Shown: positions 1 through 10,949 of the stretch, in pieces
How the letters are laid out: every line of letters begins with the position of its first letter
Numbering within the stretch: position 1 is the first letter of the stretch
Source: Onchidella celtica
Taxonomy: Eukaryota > Mollusca > Gastropoda > Systellommatophora > Onchidiidae
NCBI GenBank assembly: GCA_963931925.1
Contig: OZ007579.1
Location: 35,046,118 to 35,110,117 of the forward strand
DNA: 64,000 nucleotides
Direction: 5' to 3'
Position numbers and translations under genes: made by a program
Notes under the pieces: model-generated
Told to the model about the DNA's origin: nothing
What the model saw: only the letters and a program-made list of their open reading frames with translations
Database searches by the model: none

Positions 1-762
1 TCTGACAGGGGTTCTCAGTTCACTTCTGCCCTCTGGACGGAAATCATGGAAAGACTCGGGACTAGGATCCATCGCACGACTTCCTATCACCCACAATCAA
101 ACGGAATCGTCGAACGATTTCATAGGACTCTCAAATCCTCACTCATGGCTCGACTGCATGGTCCCAACTGGATGGAGGAACTACCATGGGTCATGCTGGG
201 CCTAAGAACTATTCCAAAGGAGGACATTGGAGCTTCAGTGGCTGAGTTAGTCTACGGAGAGCTTCTCACAATTCCAGGAGAACTGATTGCTGCCACTGCC
301 ACTCCTTTCTGTGCCACTGAACAGTTGAATGACTTTCGCGGCCAGGCCCAATCATTCCTACTCACTCCCACTTCACGACACTGCCGGCCTCCAAACAATG
401 TGCCAAGCACTTTGGCAACAGCAAAGTATGTCTTTGTTAGAAGCGACGCCTCTCAACGTCCTTTACAACGCCCATACACCGGACCATACGTCGTAGCCGC
501 TCGGGACGACAAGACTTTCCAAATACTTATGGGAAATCGGACAGAAACAATTTCGATTGATCGCCTGAAACCAGCCCACATAGAAACGTCACAACCAGTC
601 CCTATCGCCCACCCACCGAAACGTGGACGGCCCAGAACTGTCCCAACAAACAATCCTCCTGCTCCTCCACCTCCACCTTCCTCACCTCAGCGGCCTCATC
701 TTACGGGTTCCAAGAGCTCCAGGTCTGGACGTCAACTTCGTCCACCTAGGAGGTTTATGTGA
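1..762 (+). CDS. Ty3/gypsy pol, integrase C-terminal part (cut by window edge)
   Basis: The frame is open from base 1 to a TGA at 760-762, so the 5' part lies outside the window. It starts at SDRGSQF, the second catalytic Asp region of a DDE integrase. The catalytic Glu follows in the NGIVERFHRTLK segment. The PWVMLGLRT and LVYGELLTIPGE motifs are typical of Ty3/gypsy integrases. A weak GPY-type module (RPYTGPYVVAARDD) lies near residue 155, followed by a Pro/Arg-rich tail. The first ATG at base 46 is internal, not a start. The enzyme would insert retroelement cDNA into the host genome. The clade cannot be fixed from this fragment. Confidence 0.9.
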   Translation, partial: SDRGSQFTSALWTEIMERLGTRIHRTTSYHPQSNGIVERFHRTLKSSLMARLHGPNWMEELPWVMLGLRTIPKEDIGASVAELVYGELLTIPGELIAATATPFCATEQLNDFRGQAQSFLLTPTSRHCRPPNNVPSTLATAKYVFVRSDASQRPLQRPYTGPYVVAARDDKTFQILMGNRTETISIDRLKPAHIETSQPVPIAHPPKRGRPRTVPTNNPPAPPPPPSSPQRPHLTGSKSSRSGRQLRPPRRFM

Positions 763-975
763 GGACAATACTGGTGGGGGGTTGTGTGGGGTAATGCGAA
801 ACATAAACACTACGGAGTACGATCGCATTGACCTCACAAGGGAAACCACTCTCGATGGAGAGGGACAGGAAGTGACGATATAACGGTAGAGGGAGGCGAT
901 GCGTTGATAGACTATAAGGTCAACTCAAGAGACAAGTAGGCTGTCTTATTTTTACCTAAGTCCTACGCCTACAAT
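763..975 (+). repeat. possible polypurine tract and 3' LTR start of the gypsy element at 1-762
   Basis: A G-rich run (about 771-781) directly follows the pol stop. It is followed by TGTGTGGGG, which fits a polypurine tract leading into a TG-initiated LTR. No second LTR copy is in the window, so the LTR end cannot be set. It may continue into the minisatellite that starts near 975. Confidence 0.3.
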
Positions 976-1550
976 CTAAGAATTCTTTCGGACCTATAAT
1001 TCTTTCGAAGAATTCTTTTGGACCTGTAAATTCTATCGAAGAATTCACTTGTCATGGAAATCTAAAAAGTCTTTCTGACCTGTATAAGTATGGAAGAATT
1101 CACTCATACATTAAAAAATATAAGAAATTATATGAATGTATAGATCTAAAAAATTTCGGACCTGCATATTATATCCAAGAATTCACTCATACATGGAAAT
1201 CTAAGAATTTATTCGTACATATAATTGTATTTAAAAATTCTTTTGGACCTGCAGATTCTATCAAAGAATTCACTCGGACATGGAAATCTCAGAATTTATT
1301 CATTAGACCTAGGAAATCTTTGGGACTTGTATTAAGAATTCACGTGCACATGAAAATGTAAGAATTTATTTGCACACATATTATATGCATGTAAAACTTC
1401 GTTGGATCTATATAATTCTATCGAAAAATTCATGCGTACATGGAAATCTAAGAGTTTATTCGTAAATGTGGACCTCAGATTTCTTTTCGAACCTGCTGAA
1501 TCTATCTAAGAATCGACCTAGACATAAAAATCTCAGAATTCACTCTGACA
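976..1550. repeat. degenerate AT-rich minisatellite
   Basis: About ten diverged copies of a unit of roughly 55-60 bp are visible. The unit is built from an AAGAATTC core, a TTTCGGACCTG segment, an ATTCTATCG segment and a CATGGAAATCTAAG segment. No coding potential is seen. It starts close to the presumed LTR of the upstream gypsy element and may belong to its 3' flank. Confidence 0.75.
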
Positions 1551-3332
1551 TGTTAGATACAAGGCTGAAGAGCAATATTCCCTCCAATATTCCTTCTGTA
1601 TGATAAACTAATGTTCAATTCTCAAGTAATGGGGAACAAAGCAATGAAATAAATTCATTTCAATGTCAGCTGATCAAATGTTTCTTTTCTTGCCACTGCA
1701 GGATGGAAAATTTCCCTTGCAGTGCCTCTTCACACGTTTTGGGCTGTGGATTTTTCACCATTACTTTCCAATCCAATGGCTGACCAAAGTCAGGACACCA
1801 GGACTTTTACATTATTTTTCATCAGTGTCCATGCCCAAGAAGACAAATTGGGAATTTTTACAATGGAAATTTTCATTTTCTAAAAGCAGTAGTAATGGTG
1901 TTTTTTGGTTTCCTTAATCATGATCATGAATTACCATAATAGGCATGTTTTTCTCTCTTTGTCACATGATGTCACTGTCAGAACCATTTGTTTTCTCTAC
2001 AAATTCTGAGTGATTGGAGAAGGAAGAATGTGTCTAGTAAGGATTTTGTATACATATCTATGCTTGCTTTTGATAAGATACAGCTCTTACTGTCACTTGA
2101 TGTAAGAATGACATAATTTCTATGCTTGATTGCATTTCATGTGCTTATCCTAGGCAATGTCAACAACAGTGTCAGGTGGTAGTATGTTATGTGTTGTAAG
2201 TTACCGTAATCATTTTAGTCTGTTCTGTTTTGTCAGATTTCTTTTATTCTTGTAATGATTTAGCATTGAATCAAACATTGAGAAATCAGTTTTAAAAAAG
2301 TGTTTCACATTTTGTTCATTGTGTTTAAACTGTTTTGTTAGGTATGCATAAAACTTGAGGACTGGAAAGCATGTACTGTATACTTTTATCAATAACCAGA
2401 TATTTGTATCGCCAATAACAAGGAACAGAGACTGACATGGAAAACTAGTGTGGATAGAAGGAGAGTGGCCACCGAATAATAATGAAAAAGATCTTAAACT
2501 ACTGAATTTCCGTGGCTTTAACAGACATAACATTTACGGTTTGAAGAATTGATCACAAATGACAATGTCTCCTCACAACTGAATTTATATAAGAATCGAA
2601 AGAAAAAAATAAGTTCATTTGCAAGGATTCGCTTAAGCATATTTAATGTAACTTTTATTGTCATGTTTCAGTATCAAGTCAGCCACGTCTCCTCAAAACT
2701 AAGAAGTGGGAATTAAAATTTCATGTGCACATAAGTTGCACCAATTCTTGACTTCAACAGTTCTGAGCTGGTAAATTCAGTTTTGGACATTTTTTTTGCC
2801 TCCTTTCATATAATAGACTGAGACTGGTGAAACGGTCAGCAATGTTTCATTCTTTGACAGTTTGCATTTCATTTTCATTTAGGTCTATCGCTACCACATA
2901 TGAAACTATTCCAACTCCTTAAACTCTATACTAAACCAGTAATTTACTACTGGGTATTGCAAAGATAACCCACTTTCTTTTTTTCCTTTTTTTTTGTTGC
3001 CACAATGTAGAATTTACACCTGACGTCTCTGTAACAATTTATTTAAATCACTGTTATATTTATTTTCTACGGAGTTTGCTTTCAGCTAAACCTTCCCATT
3101 GTTGGAAGACCACTCCGCCTAGACCCGGAGTCGAAATACAACATTACACTAACACGTTCAGTACTTGCAAACTGTAGAAAAGAGAAAACAAATTAAATAG
3201 AAAACGTTACATCTAGTTCTAAACGCACTACCTGTAACTCGTTCCAGGCTGGAAATCACTATAAACCTATCTAATTTTATAATTTACATTATTTTTACAA
3301 AGTGTGCAAGACTAGATTATGAAGAATTGTAG
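1551..3332. other. non-coding, AT-rich, nothing recognised
   Basis: Only short chance frames occur here, with no domain, terminal repeat or splice-flanked cysteine exon. Single-copy-looking intergenic or intronic DNA is the best description. Confidence 0.5.
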
Positions 3333-3495
3333 AATGGAATAAGATATTACTCCCAAATAAAACAAAATGTTCGTGCTCAGGCCATAGTCCCTTTGAACAG
3401 TGCTAAATGTAGGCCGTAGTTGCCACCGGAAGTCATGCGCTATACTTAGCCTAAACTATTTTTAGTATATCTGGTCCACGCTACTGTTCCCTACA
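3333..3495. repeat. dispersed repeat, copy 1 (also at 17160-17340 and 35015-35195)
   Basis: The stretch from ATGGAATAAGATATTACTCC through the CTCAGGCCATAGTCC segment recurs with few differences near 17.2 kb and 35.0 kb. The other two copies lie within the VWC-exon duplication blocks; this one is isolated. No termini or coding sequence are visible, so its class is unknown. Confidence 0.75.
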
Positions 3496-3649
3496 CGGCG
3501 GCCGGCTGAAGGTCGATGTGTCTGAAATAGGGCAAAAGCGTTACTGACTATACAGTACGCATACATTTTCTGTCTCAAAACAATCATCTCGACTATCTGC
3601 CACCACAAACAGAGCGCTGCCCACAAATGGCGTATCGATTTCCAGTCTG

Positions 3650-4175
3650 AATGCAGTCATCCATATCATTTTTCCACCATCATAATCTCTACCATCATGT
3701 CTATCACCAACATATCTCTATATCTATCACCATCTCTACCGTCATCTCTACCGTCATATCTACCGTCATCTCTACCATCATCTCATCATCTCTTCCACCG
3801 TCTCCACCATCACTTTTCTATCATCTTTACCATCATCTTTACCGTCATCTCTACCATTATCTCTACCACCATCTCTACCATAATCTCTACCATCATCTCT
3901 ACCATAGTCTCTACCACCATCTCTACCATAATCTCTACCATCATCTCTACCATCATCTTTACCACCATCTCTACCATCATCTCTACCATAATCTGTATTA
4001 TCATCTTTACCACCATCTCTGCCATCATCTCTACCATAATCTGTACTATCATCTTTACCACCATCTCTACCATCATCTCTACCATCAACTCTACCATCCT
4101 CTCTTCCATCATCTCTCCCATCATTTCTACCATCATCTCTACCATCATCTCTTCCATCATCTCTCCCATCATTTG
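3650..4175. repeat. (TCTACCATCATC)n minisatellite
   Basis: A 12-bp unit and variants (ACCGTC, ACCACC, ATAATC) are repeated for about 500 bp. The long open frames on both strands (His/Tyr/Leu-rich on plus, Asp/Gly/Arg-rich on minus) arise only because the unit length is a multiple of three. I do not call genes here. Confidence 0.95.
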
Positions 4176-4478
4176 AAATAAGTAACAAAGTTGAAAGGGC
4201 ACAACAAATTCAACAACACTTTCAATGGTTCAAGGTGATTTGCATAGAAAATCAAGTCTTAGTTTATTCTGATTGCCAAGTATCTATTTCTATTTATAGG
4301 TAGTACAGTGAATAAAATGGGTCAATGAGCTAAATAAATAATCATCAAATCCGACTTCACTATCAAATTGACCAAAGGGGTTACAAATAAAAACAAAGCG
4401 AATAACTGACATTGCCAAAAATTTCTTCCAAGTGGGTTGGCAGATTTTAATAGAGCAAACAAATATCCAGTGTTGAAA

Positions 4479-4600
4479 TTACACTGGACAAGTGAGGCTT
4501 ACCTTGGGAAGGTGATGCCTTGTCCTAGATTTAGCCAAGGGATGTAAACAGGAACGGTTTAATCCAATGAGTAGAAGTCACGCATGCGCTAAGATCACAC
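4479..4600 (-). repeat. DIRS inverted terminal repeat (3' end of element)
   Basis: The inner 36 bp are the reverse complement of the opposite end at 9334-9369. The outer part (4479-4565) is the reverse complement of 4719-4808 in the internal complementary region, with a few mismatches. Confidence 0.9.
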
Positions 4601-4718
4601 TTCAGAACAAACATGTACACTAAATCTTTGTGACACATCTGAAAAGTTCTAGCACCAATTTCCCACAAAACAAGGTTGAAAAAAGCCTCAGAAAAAAGGG
4701 GGGGGGAACAAGGGAGGG

Positions 4719-4849
4719 ATTGGATTAAACCGTTCCTGTTTACATCCCTTGGCTAAATCTAGGACAATGTATCACCTTCCCAAGGTAAGCCTCACTTGTC
4801 CAGTGTAATTTAGCCTCGGAGTGCAACAGTTCCGGTTATCCAATGAGTC
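4719..4849 (-). repeat. DIRS internal complementary region
   Basis: Bases 4719-4808 are the inverted copy of the outer left terminus. Bases 4806-4849 are the inverted copy of the outer right terminus (9359-9402). The two halves overlap at a TAA trinucleotide that both termini share. In DIRS elements this region is thought to serve as the template that aligns the ends of the linear cDNA for circle formation. Confidence 0.9.
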
Positions 4850-4929
4850 TTTAGAGAAAAAGTTAGTGTACATGTCGTAGTTCATTGAAAAAAGAACTAT
4901 CAATGAAACATCAGCTTAATGCACTTACT

Positions 4930-5895
4930 TCAATCTTTGTGAAAAAATGAGTCCAACAGGACAGCTGGGACTTTCTTGTAGAACTTCGTGAAGGTTGATT
5001 CTGAACTCCAACCTGCAGCTCGCATTAGGGTATCCACTGGGACCCCTCGGGTAAACGCTGCTGTTGTAGAAGCTGCTCGTGTACTGTGAGCACCAAACTG
5101 CTGAGTATCCACACCAGCTCTGTAAAGCACATCTCTCAGCCATCTGGCCAAAGTATCTTTGCTGATGTGCTTATAAGGTTTCATGTAACTGACTAGTAAC
5201 TTGTCTTCCTGACCTCGAATGTCTTTGGTTCTGCAAAGGTACTCCCTAAGTACCGTAACAATGCAGAGTTTTCTATTGGAAGGGTAAGCCAGAAACTCTA
5301 TGGGCGCTAAGTGTTTACCTTTCCGAGATTGTTTTACAAGATTGTTTATAGTAAACACACACTTAGAGTTGCATAACTGTAACGAAGATATCGTAAGATT
5401 ATGCAAAGTTTGGCATCTCTGTCCAGATAACAAAGCAAGCAGTGCAACAAGTTTATAAGAAAGCTCTTTCCGAGTCAATTTCTCCACTGGATGATAAGTC
5501 TCTAGAAACTGCAACACAATGTTCACATCCCACGTCGACGAATACTTTGGTAGAGCAGGTCGTAATTCAAAAACTCCTTTCACGAACCTTTTCACAAGTT
5601 TATGCTCACCAAAAACCTCACAATCTTTGCAGTCCAAAAAACTGGAGAGTGCCGACCTCGCAATACATATAGCACTGTAGCTCATTCCTGCTCTAAACAA
5701 AGCATCCAAGAAGCTTATTGCGTCACTCACAGACGGCGACAGTGGATCAATTTGCCTCTTCTTTGCATAATTTCTCCAACGCCTAATATAATTTGCATAT
5801 TGTTTCTGCGTCCCACTTCTCCAAGAGGAACAAATGACTTTTGAAGCATGTCCTGAAATGCCCGAATGTCGCAGTCTTTGCCTGATACTTCGCAT
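4930..5895 (-). CDS. DIRS tyrosine recombinase
   Basis: This 321-residue frame has a SAM-like core-binding domain at about 25-105 (SWRSGTQKQYANYIRRW). The catalytic domain includes the box II signature HSTRAASTTAA at about 275 (His and Arg) and the tyrosine in STFTKFYKK near 305. The first catalytic Arg is likely in the LLSGQRCQTLHN segment near 165. It would integrate a circular cDNA intermediate without target duplication. The frame overlaps the end of the RT/RNase H tail by about 170 bp in another register, as is usual for DIRS. It appears intact. A cellular or phage integrase is excluded by the neighbours. Confidence 0.93.
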   Translation of the reverse strand: MRSIRQRLRHSGISGHASKVICSSWRSGTQKQYANYIRRWRNYAKKRQIDPLSPSVSDAISFLDALFRAGMSYSAICIARSALSSFLDCKDCEVFGEHKLVKRFVKGVFELRPALPKYSSTWDVNIVLQFLETYHPVEKLTRKELSYKLVALLALLSGQRCQTLHNLTISSLQLCNSKCVFTINNLVKQSRKGKHLAPIEFLAYPSNRKLCIVTVLREYLCRTKDIRGQEDKLLVSYMKPYKHISKDTLARWLRDVLYRAGVDTQQFGAHSTRAASTTAAFTRGVPVDTLMRAAGWSSESTFTKFYKKVPAVLLDSFFHKD

Positions 5896-6269
5896 ATAAG
5901 AAGACGAAGAGACCTGTACAAACGATGTGTTAGTGTGGGTTTAGCAGGCAACGTCAGTAATGTTTTCCTTGCAGAAATAAGGACAGGAATCCGTGACAGT
6001 ATCTTAGTTAGAAGAGGATACCAGACCTGACTAGGCCAATCTGGCACCACCAAAACCCCTTTTGCTTTGTCTCTAATAATCTTTTGAAGCACTCTAGGAA
6101 TAACACAGAAAGGAGGAAAGGCATAGAATTTTAAGTCTGACCAAGACACTGAAAAGGCATTTATAGCAAAGGCAGTAGGATCTGGTCTGTACGAGATGTA
6201 CTTTGAAAACTGAAAATTTAACCTTGATGCAAAAAGATCAACATCTGGGTCAGCTTCCAATAAAAACAA
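5727..6269 (-). pseudogene. C-terminal tail of DIRS RT/RNase H protein (frame-shifted)
   Basis: The frame carries DPDVDLFASRLN, YRPDPTAFAINAFS and YAFPPF motifs, the conserved region that follows RNase H in DIRS proteins. It sits in a register different from the main frame, which runs off into an unrelated end at 6218. A single indel around 6260-6270 explains this. The initiating Met of this frame is not a real start. Confidence 0.85.
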
Positions 6270-9106
6270 GCACTAGATAACAATTCAGAATCTATCTTCC
6301 ATTCTGCATCATAGTTTAACCTTCTAGACTCCTCATCTGCTTCTACATTCATCTTGCCTGCCACATAGGCTGCGGATACCCAGATGTTACGCTGAATACA
6401 GAACTGCCAGATATCTTTTGTAACAGCATTACATGGGTCGGAATGGCTTGTTCCCATCTTATTCACACAGGCGAGAGCAGTGGTATTATCCATCATCAAT
6501 CGAACATGAATGTCTGATGATTGCCTGACAAAACATTGCAAAGCAAGTATTGCTGCCTTTAACTCAAGTACATTGATGCTATTCACAGACTCTTTCTGAT
6601 CCCAGTGACCTCCAGACTTTCCTAATTCACATGAACAACCCCATCCTGACAGTGAAGCATCAGTAAAGAGAACCATATCTGGGTTACCTTGATCAAACCC
6701 TATAACATTAGCAGATTGCATAATGTTATCATACCACCAAAGCATTTCATCCCTTGCCTCCTGAGAAAACGTGACCTTAGCTTCAAAATTTCCTTGATTT
6801 TTACGCAAAGCAGCAATCTTATCGGCTTCCATGCTACGATACCACAAAGGTCCATATTTCACACCGGGGAAAGCAGCTATGACTTTGCCAATAAATTGGG
6901 CCAACATCCTAACTGAAGAAAAACCTTCCTGGAGAAGTTTGGCAGCTTTATCCCTGATGCTTTGTTTCCTTTCATGGGTAGGAGACACTGTCATACTATG
7001 AGAATCTATCACAAAGCCCAAGTAAGTAACTGTAGACGAAGGAATCAACACTGATTTTTCTGGATGAACTATGAAGCCTAGTCTCTGAAGAAGGTTCAAT
7101 GAATCTTGTACATTGTCAATACATTCCTCAACAGAATCAGCAACCAGAAGAGAATCATCAATAAAGATAGTGGACACATGTCCTAATCTATGCAGATATG
7201 CCATGACAGGTTTCAGTAACTTAGTAAAAAGCCTAGGACAGCAGGCCAAACCATTTGGGAAAGCCGTGAAGGCATAGAGATGGTCTTTCCATTCAAACTT
7301 GAGATACTCTTGTGAAGATTCATTAATATGAACAGAAAAATAAGCATCCTTGAGGTCAAGTGAGCAAAAGAAACAATTTGGAGTCACTAGCGTAAGAGCG
7401 TCTTTCAGTGTTTCCATTTTAAAGTGCTGATATTCAACATCAGAATTCAGCTGCTTAAGATTTAGAATCAATCTCCACTTGTTATCTTTCTTTGGGACAA
7501 GAAAAATTGGTGAGATGAACTCTTGATCTGAATGGGCCACTTCCTTGATAACCACTTTCCGTAATAAATCAGACAATTCTAACTGAACTATAGCTGTTTG
7601 TTCCTTTGAAAAACAATGATTATGAACCTTTCTGTTTTGCACAGGGAGTTGAACAAAATCTATATCAACACCAGATACCATTCTAAGAACCTCTTCATCT
7701 GAAGTAATCCTTTCCCATTCGGGTAAACAGTTACGAATTTGCCCTGCAAAGAACATTCTAGATTTTATTTCTAAGTCAAATTTCACTCTATCCACTGACT
7801 CCAAATACTTTCTCACCTTATCATTCTCCTCATCTGTGGAAGGGCTGACAGGATTATCTAATGCTTGCCCCTGAATTTTTCCGAATCCCCTCTGACTGTG
7901 ATTCTGTCTCCCTCTGCCTCGCAGAGTGAACTGTTGTTGACCCCTCTGAGACAGGGGCCATTGTTGACCTAAAAAAGAATTGCTAGTCTGTCCACGCTTG
8001 TAGGGATGGAAGCGATTGGAACTTGAAGGTTGATTCTTGATTTTAAAAGTTTCTTTTGCAGAGCGGATAGCCTTTTCAACTTCGTCACCAAAAAGTTTAT
8101 CTGTTACTGGTATCCTCTCATTGCTACACATTGACGCCATGTCTTTAGGTAGCACGTTTTGCAGCTGATATCTGCGACGTATTGACAATTCTTGGCTGGC
8201 TGAACCCAAGAAAGCTATGACTTCACCACTCGCCGATAGCATCTGGGTAGTCGCGTCAACATACTGTCTCGTGGTCTCTGCACACACGTTACCACTGCTA
8301 CCTGCGCGCGCAGGCACTGTCTTGCTTTCTGACGCTACTCGCGTTACTGTGCGGTGTAACCAATCTACAGCCGAGACCAGCGCATCAGCGGCTTTTCCCA
8401 CAAGTTTCTGAACATTGAAAAGTCTCATATCAACTTTCTTGGCCATTTTATCCAAGTTCCCTTTGTCAATCACCTCTTCATTCAAGCGAGGAGGTCTAGT
8501 TTCCATACAGTTTTCTGGGGTTAAGACTGAACTTAACTTGTCCTTCAGTTTCTGCTCCTGCATTTTCATTGTGAATCGGCTTTTAGTAATATTTGCAAGC
8601 TTCTCATTTATTGGTTTTCCCACAGGTTCAGCAACCTCCAAATCTGATTCCAACTTGGAAAAAATGTCCTCCGATTCATCACAGCCCTCATCAAGCTGAA
8701 CACAGAAACCACATTCGCTATCACTATCATCATCAGCAGACGGCTTTCTAGCCGCTCGCTTTCCCTGCTTGCCACTGCTAGGTTCACTAGCGCTCTCTCT
8801 CTTCTGTGTACTACTAGTGCCAGGTTCACTGGCGAGAGAGTCTGTCTTCCCCAGTTTACGGGTCTCTGCACCCTTGTCAGTGTCGGCCCCAACGTCCGAA
8901 TCAAAGTCTTCACACGTGGTTTGGCCCCGAGCCAATTCCGTGAAGTTTTCTTCAAGAGAGTCCACTTTATCCACAAGTTTGTTCATCATCGACTGCATTG
9001 CTTGCATAAATTCTGTCTGCGATGAATTCTGATTTTCAGTCAAATTGTCAGTAGCACTATTCCAACTGTTGCTGCAATTAGATCTAGCATCAATTTCCGC
9101 CGCCAT
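6218..9106 (-). CDS. DIRS gag-like / reverse transcriptase / RNase H protein
   Basis: The frame is 962 codons. Residues 1 to about 450 are charged and Ser-rich with no zinc knuckle; they occupy the gag position and are fused to pol. The RT spans about 500-740 (IFLVPKKDNKWRLILNL near 530, DLKDAYFSVHI with the first Asp near 585, FIDDSLL with the Asp pair near 649). RNase H starts near 814 (FTDASLSGWG) and has its Asp in MMDNTTALA. The last ~20 residues are out of register because of the frameshift near 6265. The start Met lies about 300 bp inside the element end. Confidence 0.92.
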   Translation of the reverse strand: MAAEIDARSNCSNSWNSATDNLTENQNSSQTEFMQAMQSMMNKLVDKVDSLEENFTELARGQTTCEDFDSDVGADTDKGAETRKLGKTDSLASEPGTSSTQKRESASEPSSGKQGKRAARKPSADDDSDSECGFCVQLDEGCDESEDIFSKLESDLEVAEPVGKPINEKLANITKSRFTMKMQEQKLKDKLSSVLTPENCMETRPPRLNEEVIDKGNLDKMAKKVDMRLFNVQKLVGKAADALVSAVDWLHRTVTRVASESKTVPARAGSSGNVCAETTRQYVDATTQMLSASGEVIAFLGSASQELSIRRRYQLQNVLPKDMASMCSNERIPVTDKLFGDEVEKAIRSAKETFKIKNQPSSSNRFHPYKRGQTSNSFLGQQWPLSQRGQQQFTLRGRGRQNHSQRGFGKIQGQALDNPVSPSTDEENDKVRKYLESVDRVKFDLEIKSRMFFAGQIRNCLPEWERITSDEEVLRMVSGVDIDFVQLPVQNRKVHNHCFSKEQTAIVQLELSDLLRKVVIKEVAHSDQEFISPIFLVPKKDNKWRLILNLKQLNSDVEYQHFKMETLKDALTLVTPNCFFCSLDLKDAYFSVHINESSQEYLKFEWKDHLYAFTAFPNGLACCPRLFTKLLKPVMAYLHRLGHVSTIFIDDSLLVADSVEECIDNVQDSLNLLQRLGFIVHPEKSVLIPSSTVTYLGFVIDSHSMTVSPTHERKQSIRDKAAKLLQEGFSSVRMLAQFIGKVIAAFPGVKYGPLWYRSMEADKIAALRKNQGNFEAKVTFSQEARDEMLWWYDNIMQSANVIGFDQGNPDMVLFTDASLSGWGCSCELGKSGGHWDQKESVNSINVLELKAAILALQCFVRQSSDIHVRLMMDNTTALACVNKMGTSHSDPCNAVTKDIWQFCIQRNIWVSAAYVAGKMNVEADEESRRLNYDAEWKIDSELLSSACFYWKLTQMLIFLHQG

Positions 9107-9333
9107 TGTCTTTTACAGAAAACCGGTCAATGCCAGAAAAATACAATCCAAAAAATGTCACACCTTACCTCACCATCGATGGTAAATAAACACTCAGCTT
9201 AAATCCAAGATACAAAGGGAATCACAAAGGCAAAAAAGGCCCGGAATATAAGTGTCCAAACACACAGAAAAACAAAAAAGTTCACGATCACTATCTTGAT
9301 CTGAAGCGTTCCTCTAAGCGTGCGAAACCAAAA

Positions 9334-9402
9334 GTGATCTTAGCGCATGCGTGACTTCTACTCATTGGATAACCGGAACTGTTGCATTCCGAGGCTAAAT
9401 TA
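9334..9402 (-). repeat. DIRS inverted terminal repeat (5' end of element)
   Basis: Bases 9334-9369 are an exact inverted copy of 4563-4598. The outer 43 bp (9360-9402) are the inverted copy of 4806-4849, with one mismatch read. Confidence 0.9.
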
Positions 9403-9836
9403 GAGAGAATTTAAAGTTCTGTAAAGACGATTTGCCGGTAAACTGAAATCTAAAATCTACAAAATGATCGATAGAGTTACTTTGGCAAAAAAAAGAAAAA
9501 TGTAAGAAGGAAAGAAACACATGTGGACATAACAGCATTAACCACAATCTCAGAGTGGACAGTGGTAAATGTGACGTCCTCTTTCACAGAAGTCCTGGTG
9601 TCCATATTGTCAGTTACGGGAATCTGTTGGTGAAAAGGAGAAATTAAGTTTACGGAACATTGTAGGCAAGTTCATGAAATACAGATGACTAACGCTTTTT
9701 GCCAAATGTGACCTTTTCTATTGATTAAGAAGTGTAAAGAGTGTGGGGGTGTTAAATATTTTCACATGTCTCTGTAGGTGAACTTTACCTAATTAACTAG
9801 CTAATTAACTAATTAACTAACTAACTGGGGACCGAC

Positions 9837-9935
9837 TTGCCTACCTACCTACCTACCTACCTACCTACATACCCACCTATGTACATACATACATACATAC
9901 ATACATACATACATACATACATACATACACACGCA

Positions 9936-9967
<32 letters not shown>

Positions 9968-10140
9968 CACACACACATACACACACACATACACACATAC
10001 ATACACACATACATACATACATACATACATACATACATACATACATACATACATACATACATACATACATACATACATACATACATACATACATACATAC
10101 ATACATACATACATACATACCTACATGTCCACCTATCTGT
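9837..10140. repeat. compound tetranucleotide microsatellite
   Basis: The order is (CTAC)n, (CATA)n, (ACGC)n, (AC)n, then a long (ATAC)n. Open frames of Met-Tyr-Val-Cys or Tyr-Ile-His-Thr type are by-products. (CTAC)n arrays also lie beside several of the VWC-like exons (33.7, 36.95 and 63.65 kb). Confidence 0.97.
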
Positions 10141-10159
10141 CCACCAACCTACCTAACTA

Positions 10160-10949
10160 ACTTGAATAGATGTTGTTTAGAAGCTGCTTTTAATTTCAAA
10201 TGCTCTTTTGTTAAATAGAAATTTATCTAAGGAAAGGTATACATTTCAGCTAAATAATAGTTTTTTTGACAGTTATTAATTAGTAAAATTAGGTCCATCC
10301 AATTCGAGACATGATTATAGATCTAACAGATATCTTACAGTTTATCCTCCACCCCAACCCCCATCCCCACCACCGCCCCCATCCCACCACCCAAAAAATA
10401 TATAAAAAATGCACGACATTTCAATGGACAGGTCTTGTCGAGGCAAAAATGAAGGAATGAATCAAATATATATGTATATATCGGAAATCAGATAAAAGTT
10501 AAGTTGCTAGAAGAAAGAGACAAGACAATGAAACCGGAGAAGGGAGATAATGAAGATCAATAAAAGAGAATATAGGAAACAAGACGGAGCATGGAAGGAG
10601 ACAAAAAAAAAGAACAGCAAGAAATTTAGTGATAAAAAAAAAAAGCCGAAGTTCTTGTTAAATAAGACCCTGGATTACCCAGAGATGAAATATATACATA
10701 TTTTTTTCAATTGGGGAATGAGCAGAGAACACTGACGACCAATGAAAACATCAAAAGACAGGAAGAAGCAGAATATGCCAGAAGACAAGGTGAAGATAAC
10801 GAGAAGCAAAAAAAAAGTGAGGAAAAAGACAAAGAAACAGGGAAAGGAAGACAGAGATCAGCATGCAACAGAAATCCAAGAATTTTCTAAAACATTCCGT
10901 GTTCTTTAGAAAAGCAACTTAGAAAAACCCAGGGGGTTTCACCGTACCG
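10160..10949. other. non-coding flank downstream of the terminal exon
   Basis: The stretch contains a C-rich run (10350-10390) and then a purine-rich plus strand (about 10430-10910). On the minus strand it would be the 3' UTR and downstream flank of the exon ending at 10950. A similar purine-rich stretch (60410-60560) follows the other terminal exon, which supports paralogy of the two gene ends. Confidence 0.45.

Larger units (their letters stand above)
4479..9402 (-). mobile_element. near-complete DIRS-type tyrosine-recombinase retrotransposon
   Basis: The element is 4924 bp and is read on the minus strand. It encodes a gag-like/RT/RNase H protein followed by an overlapping tyrosine recombinase, the hallmark set of the DIRS order. 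Its ends share a 36-bp inverted repeat (4563-4598 with 9334-9369). The outer parts of the two ends differ from each other, and both are found inverted and fused inside the element at 4719-4849, which is the internal complementary region of DIRS elements. No target duplication is expected or seen. One frameshift near 6265 is the only clear lesion. Confidence 0.93.

Noticed and set aside
3651..4202. Overlapping long open frames, His/Tyr-rich on plus and Asp/Gly/Arg- or Met/Glu-rich on minus
   Set aside because: They are translations of a 12-bp minisatellite; all frames stay open because the period is a multiple of three.
4930..5895. Phage or bacterial integrase, suggesting horizontal transfer
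   Set aside because: It lies inside a DIRS element with RT and matching termini, so it is the element's own recombinase.
9837..10160. Open frames of Tyr-Ile-His-Thr and Met-Tyr-Val-Cys repeats
   Set aside because: Pure tetranucleotide microsatellite with a 12-base codon cycle.
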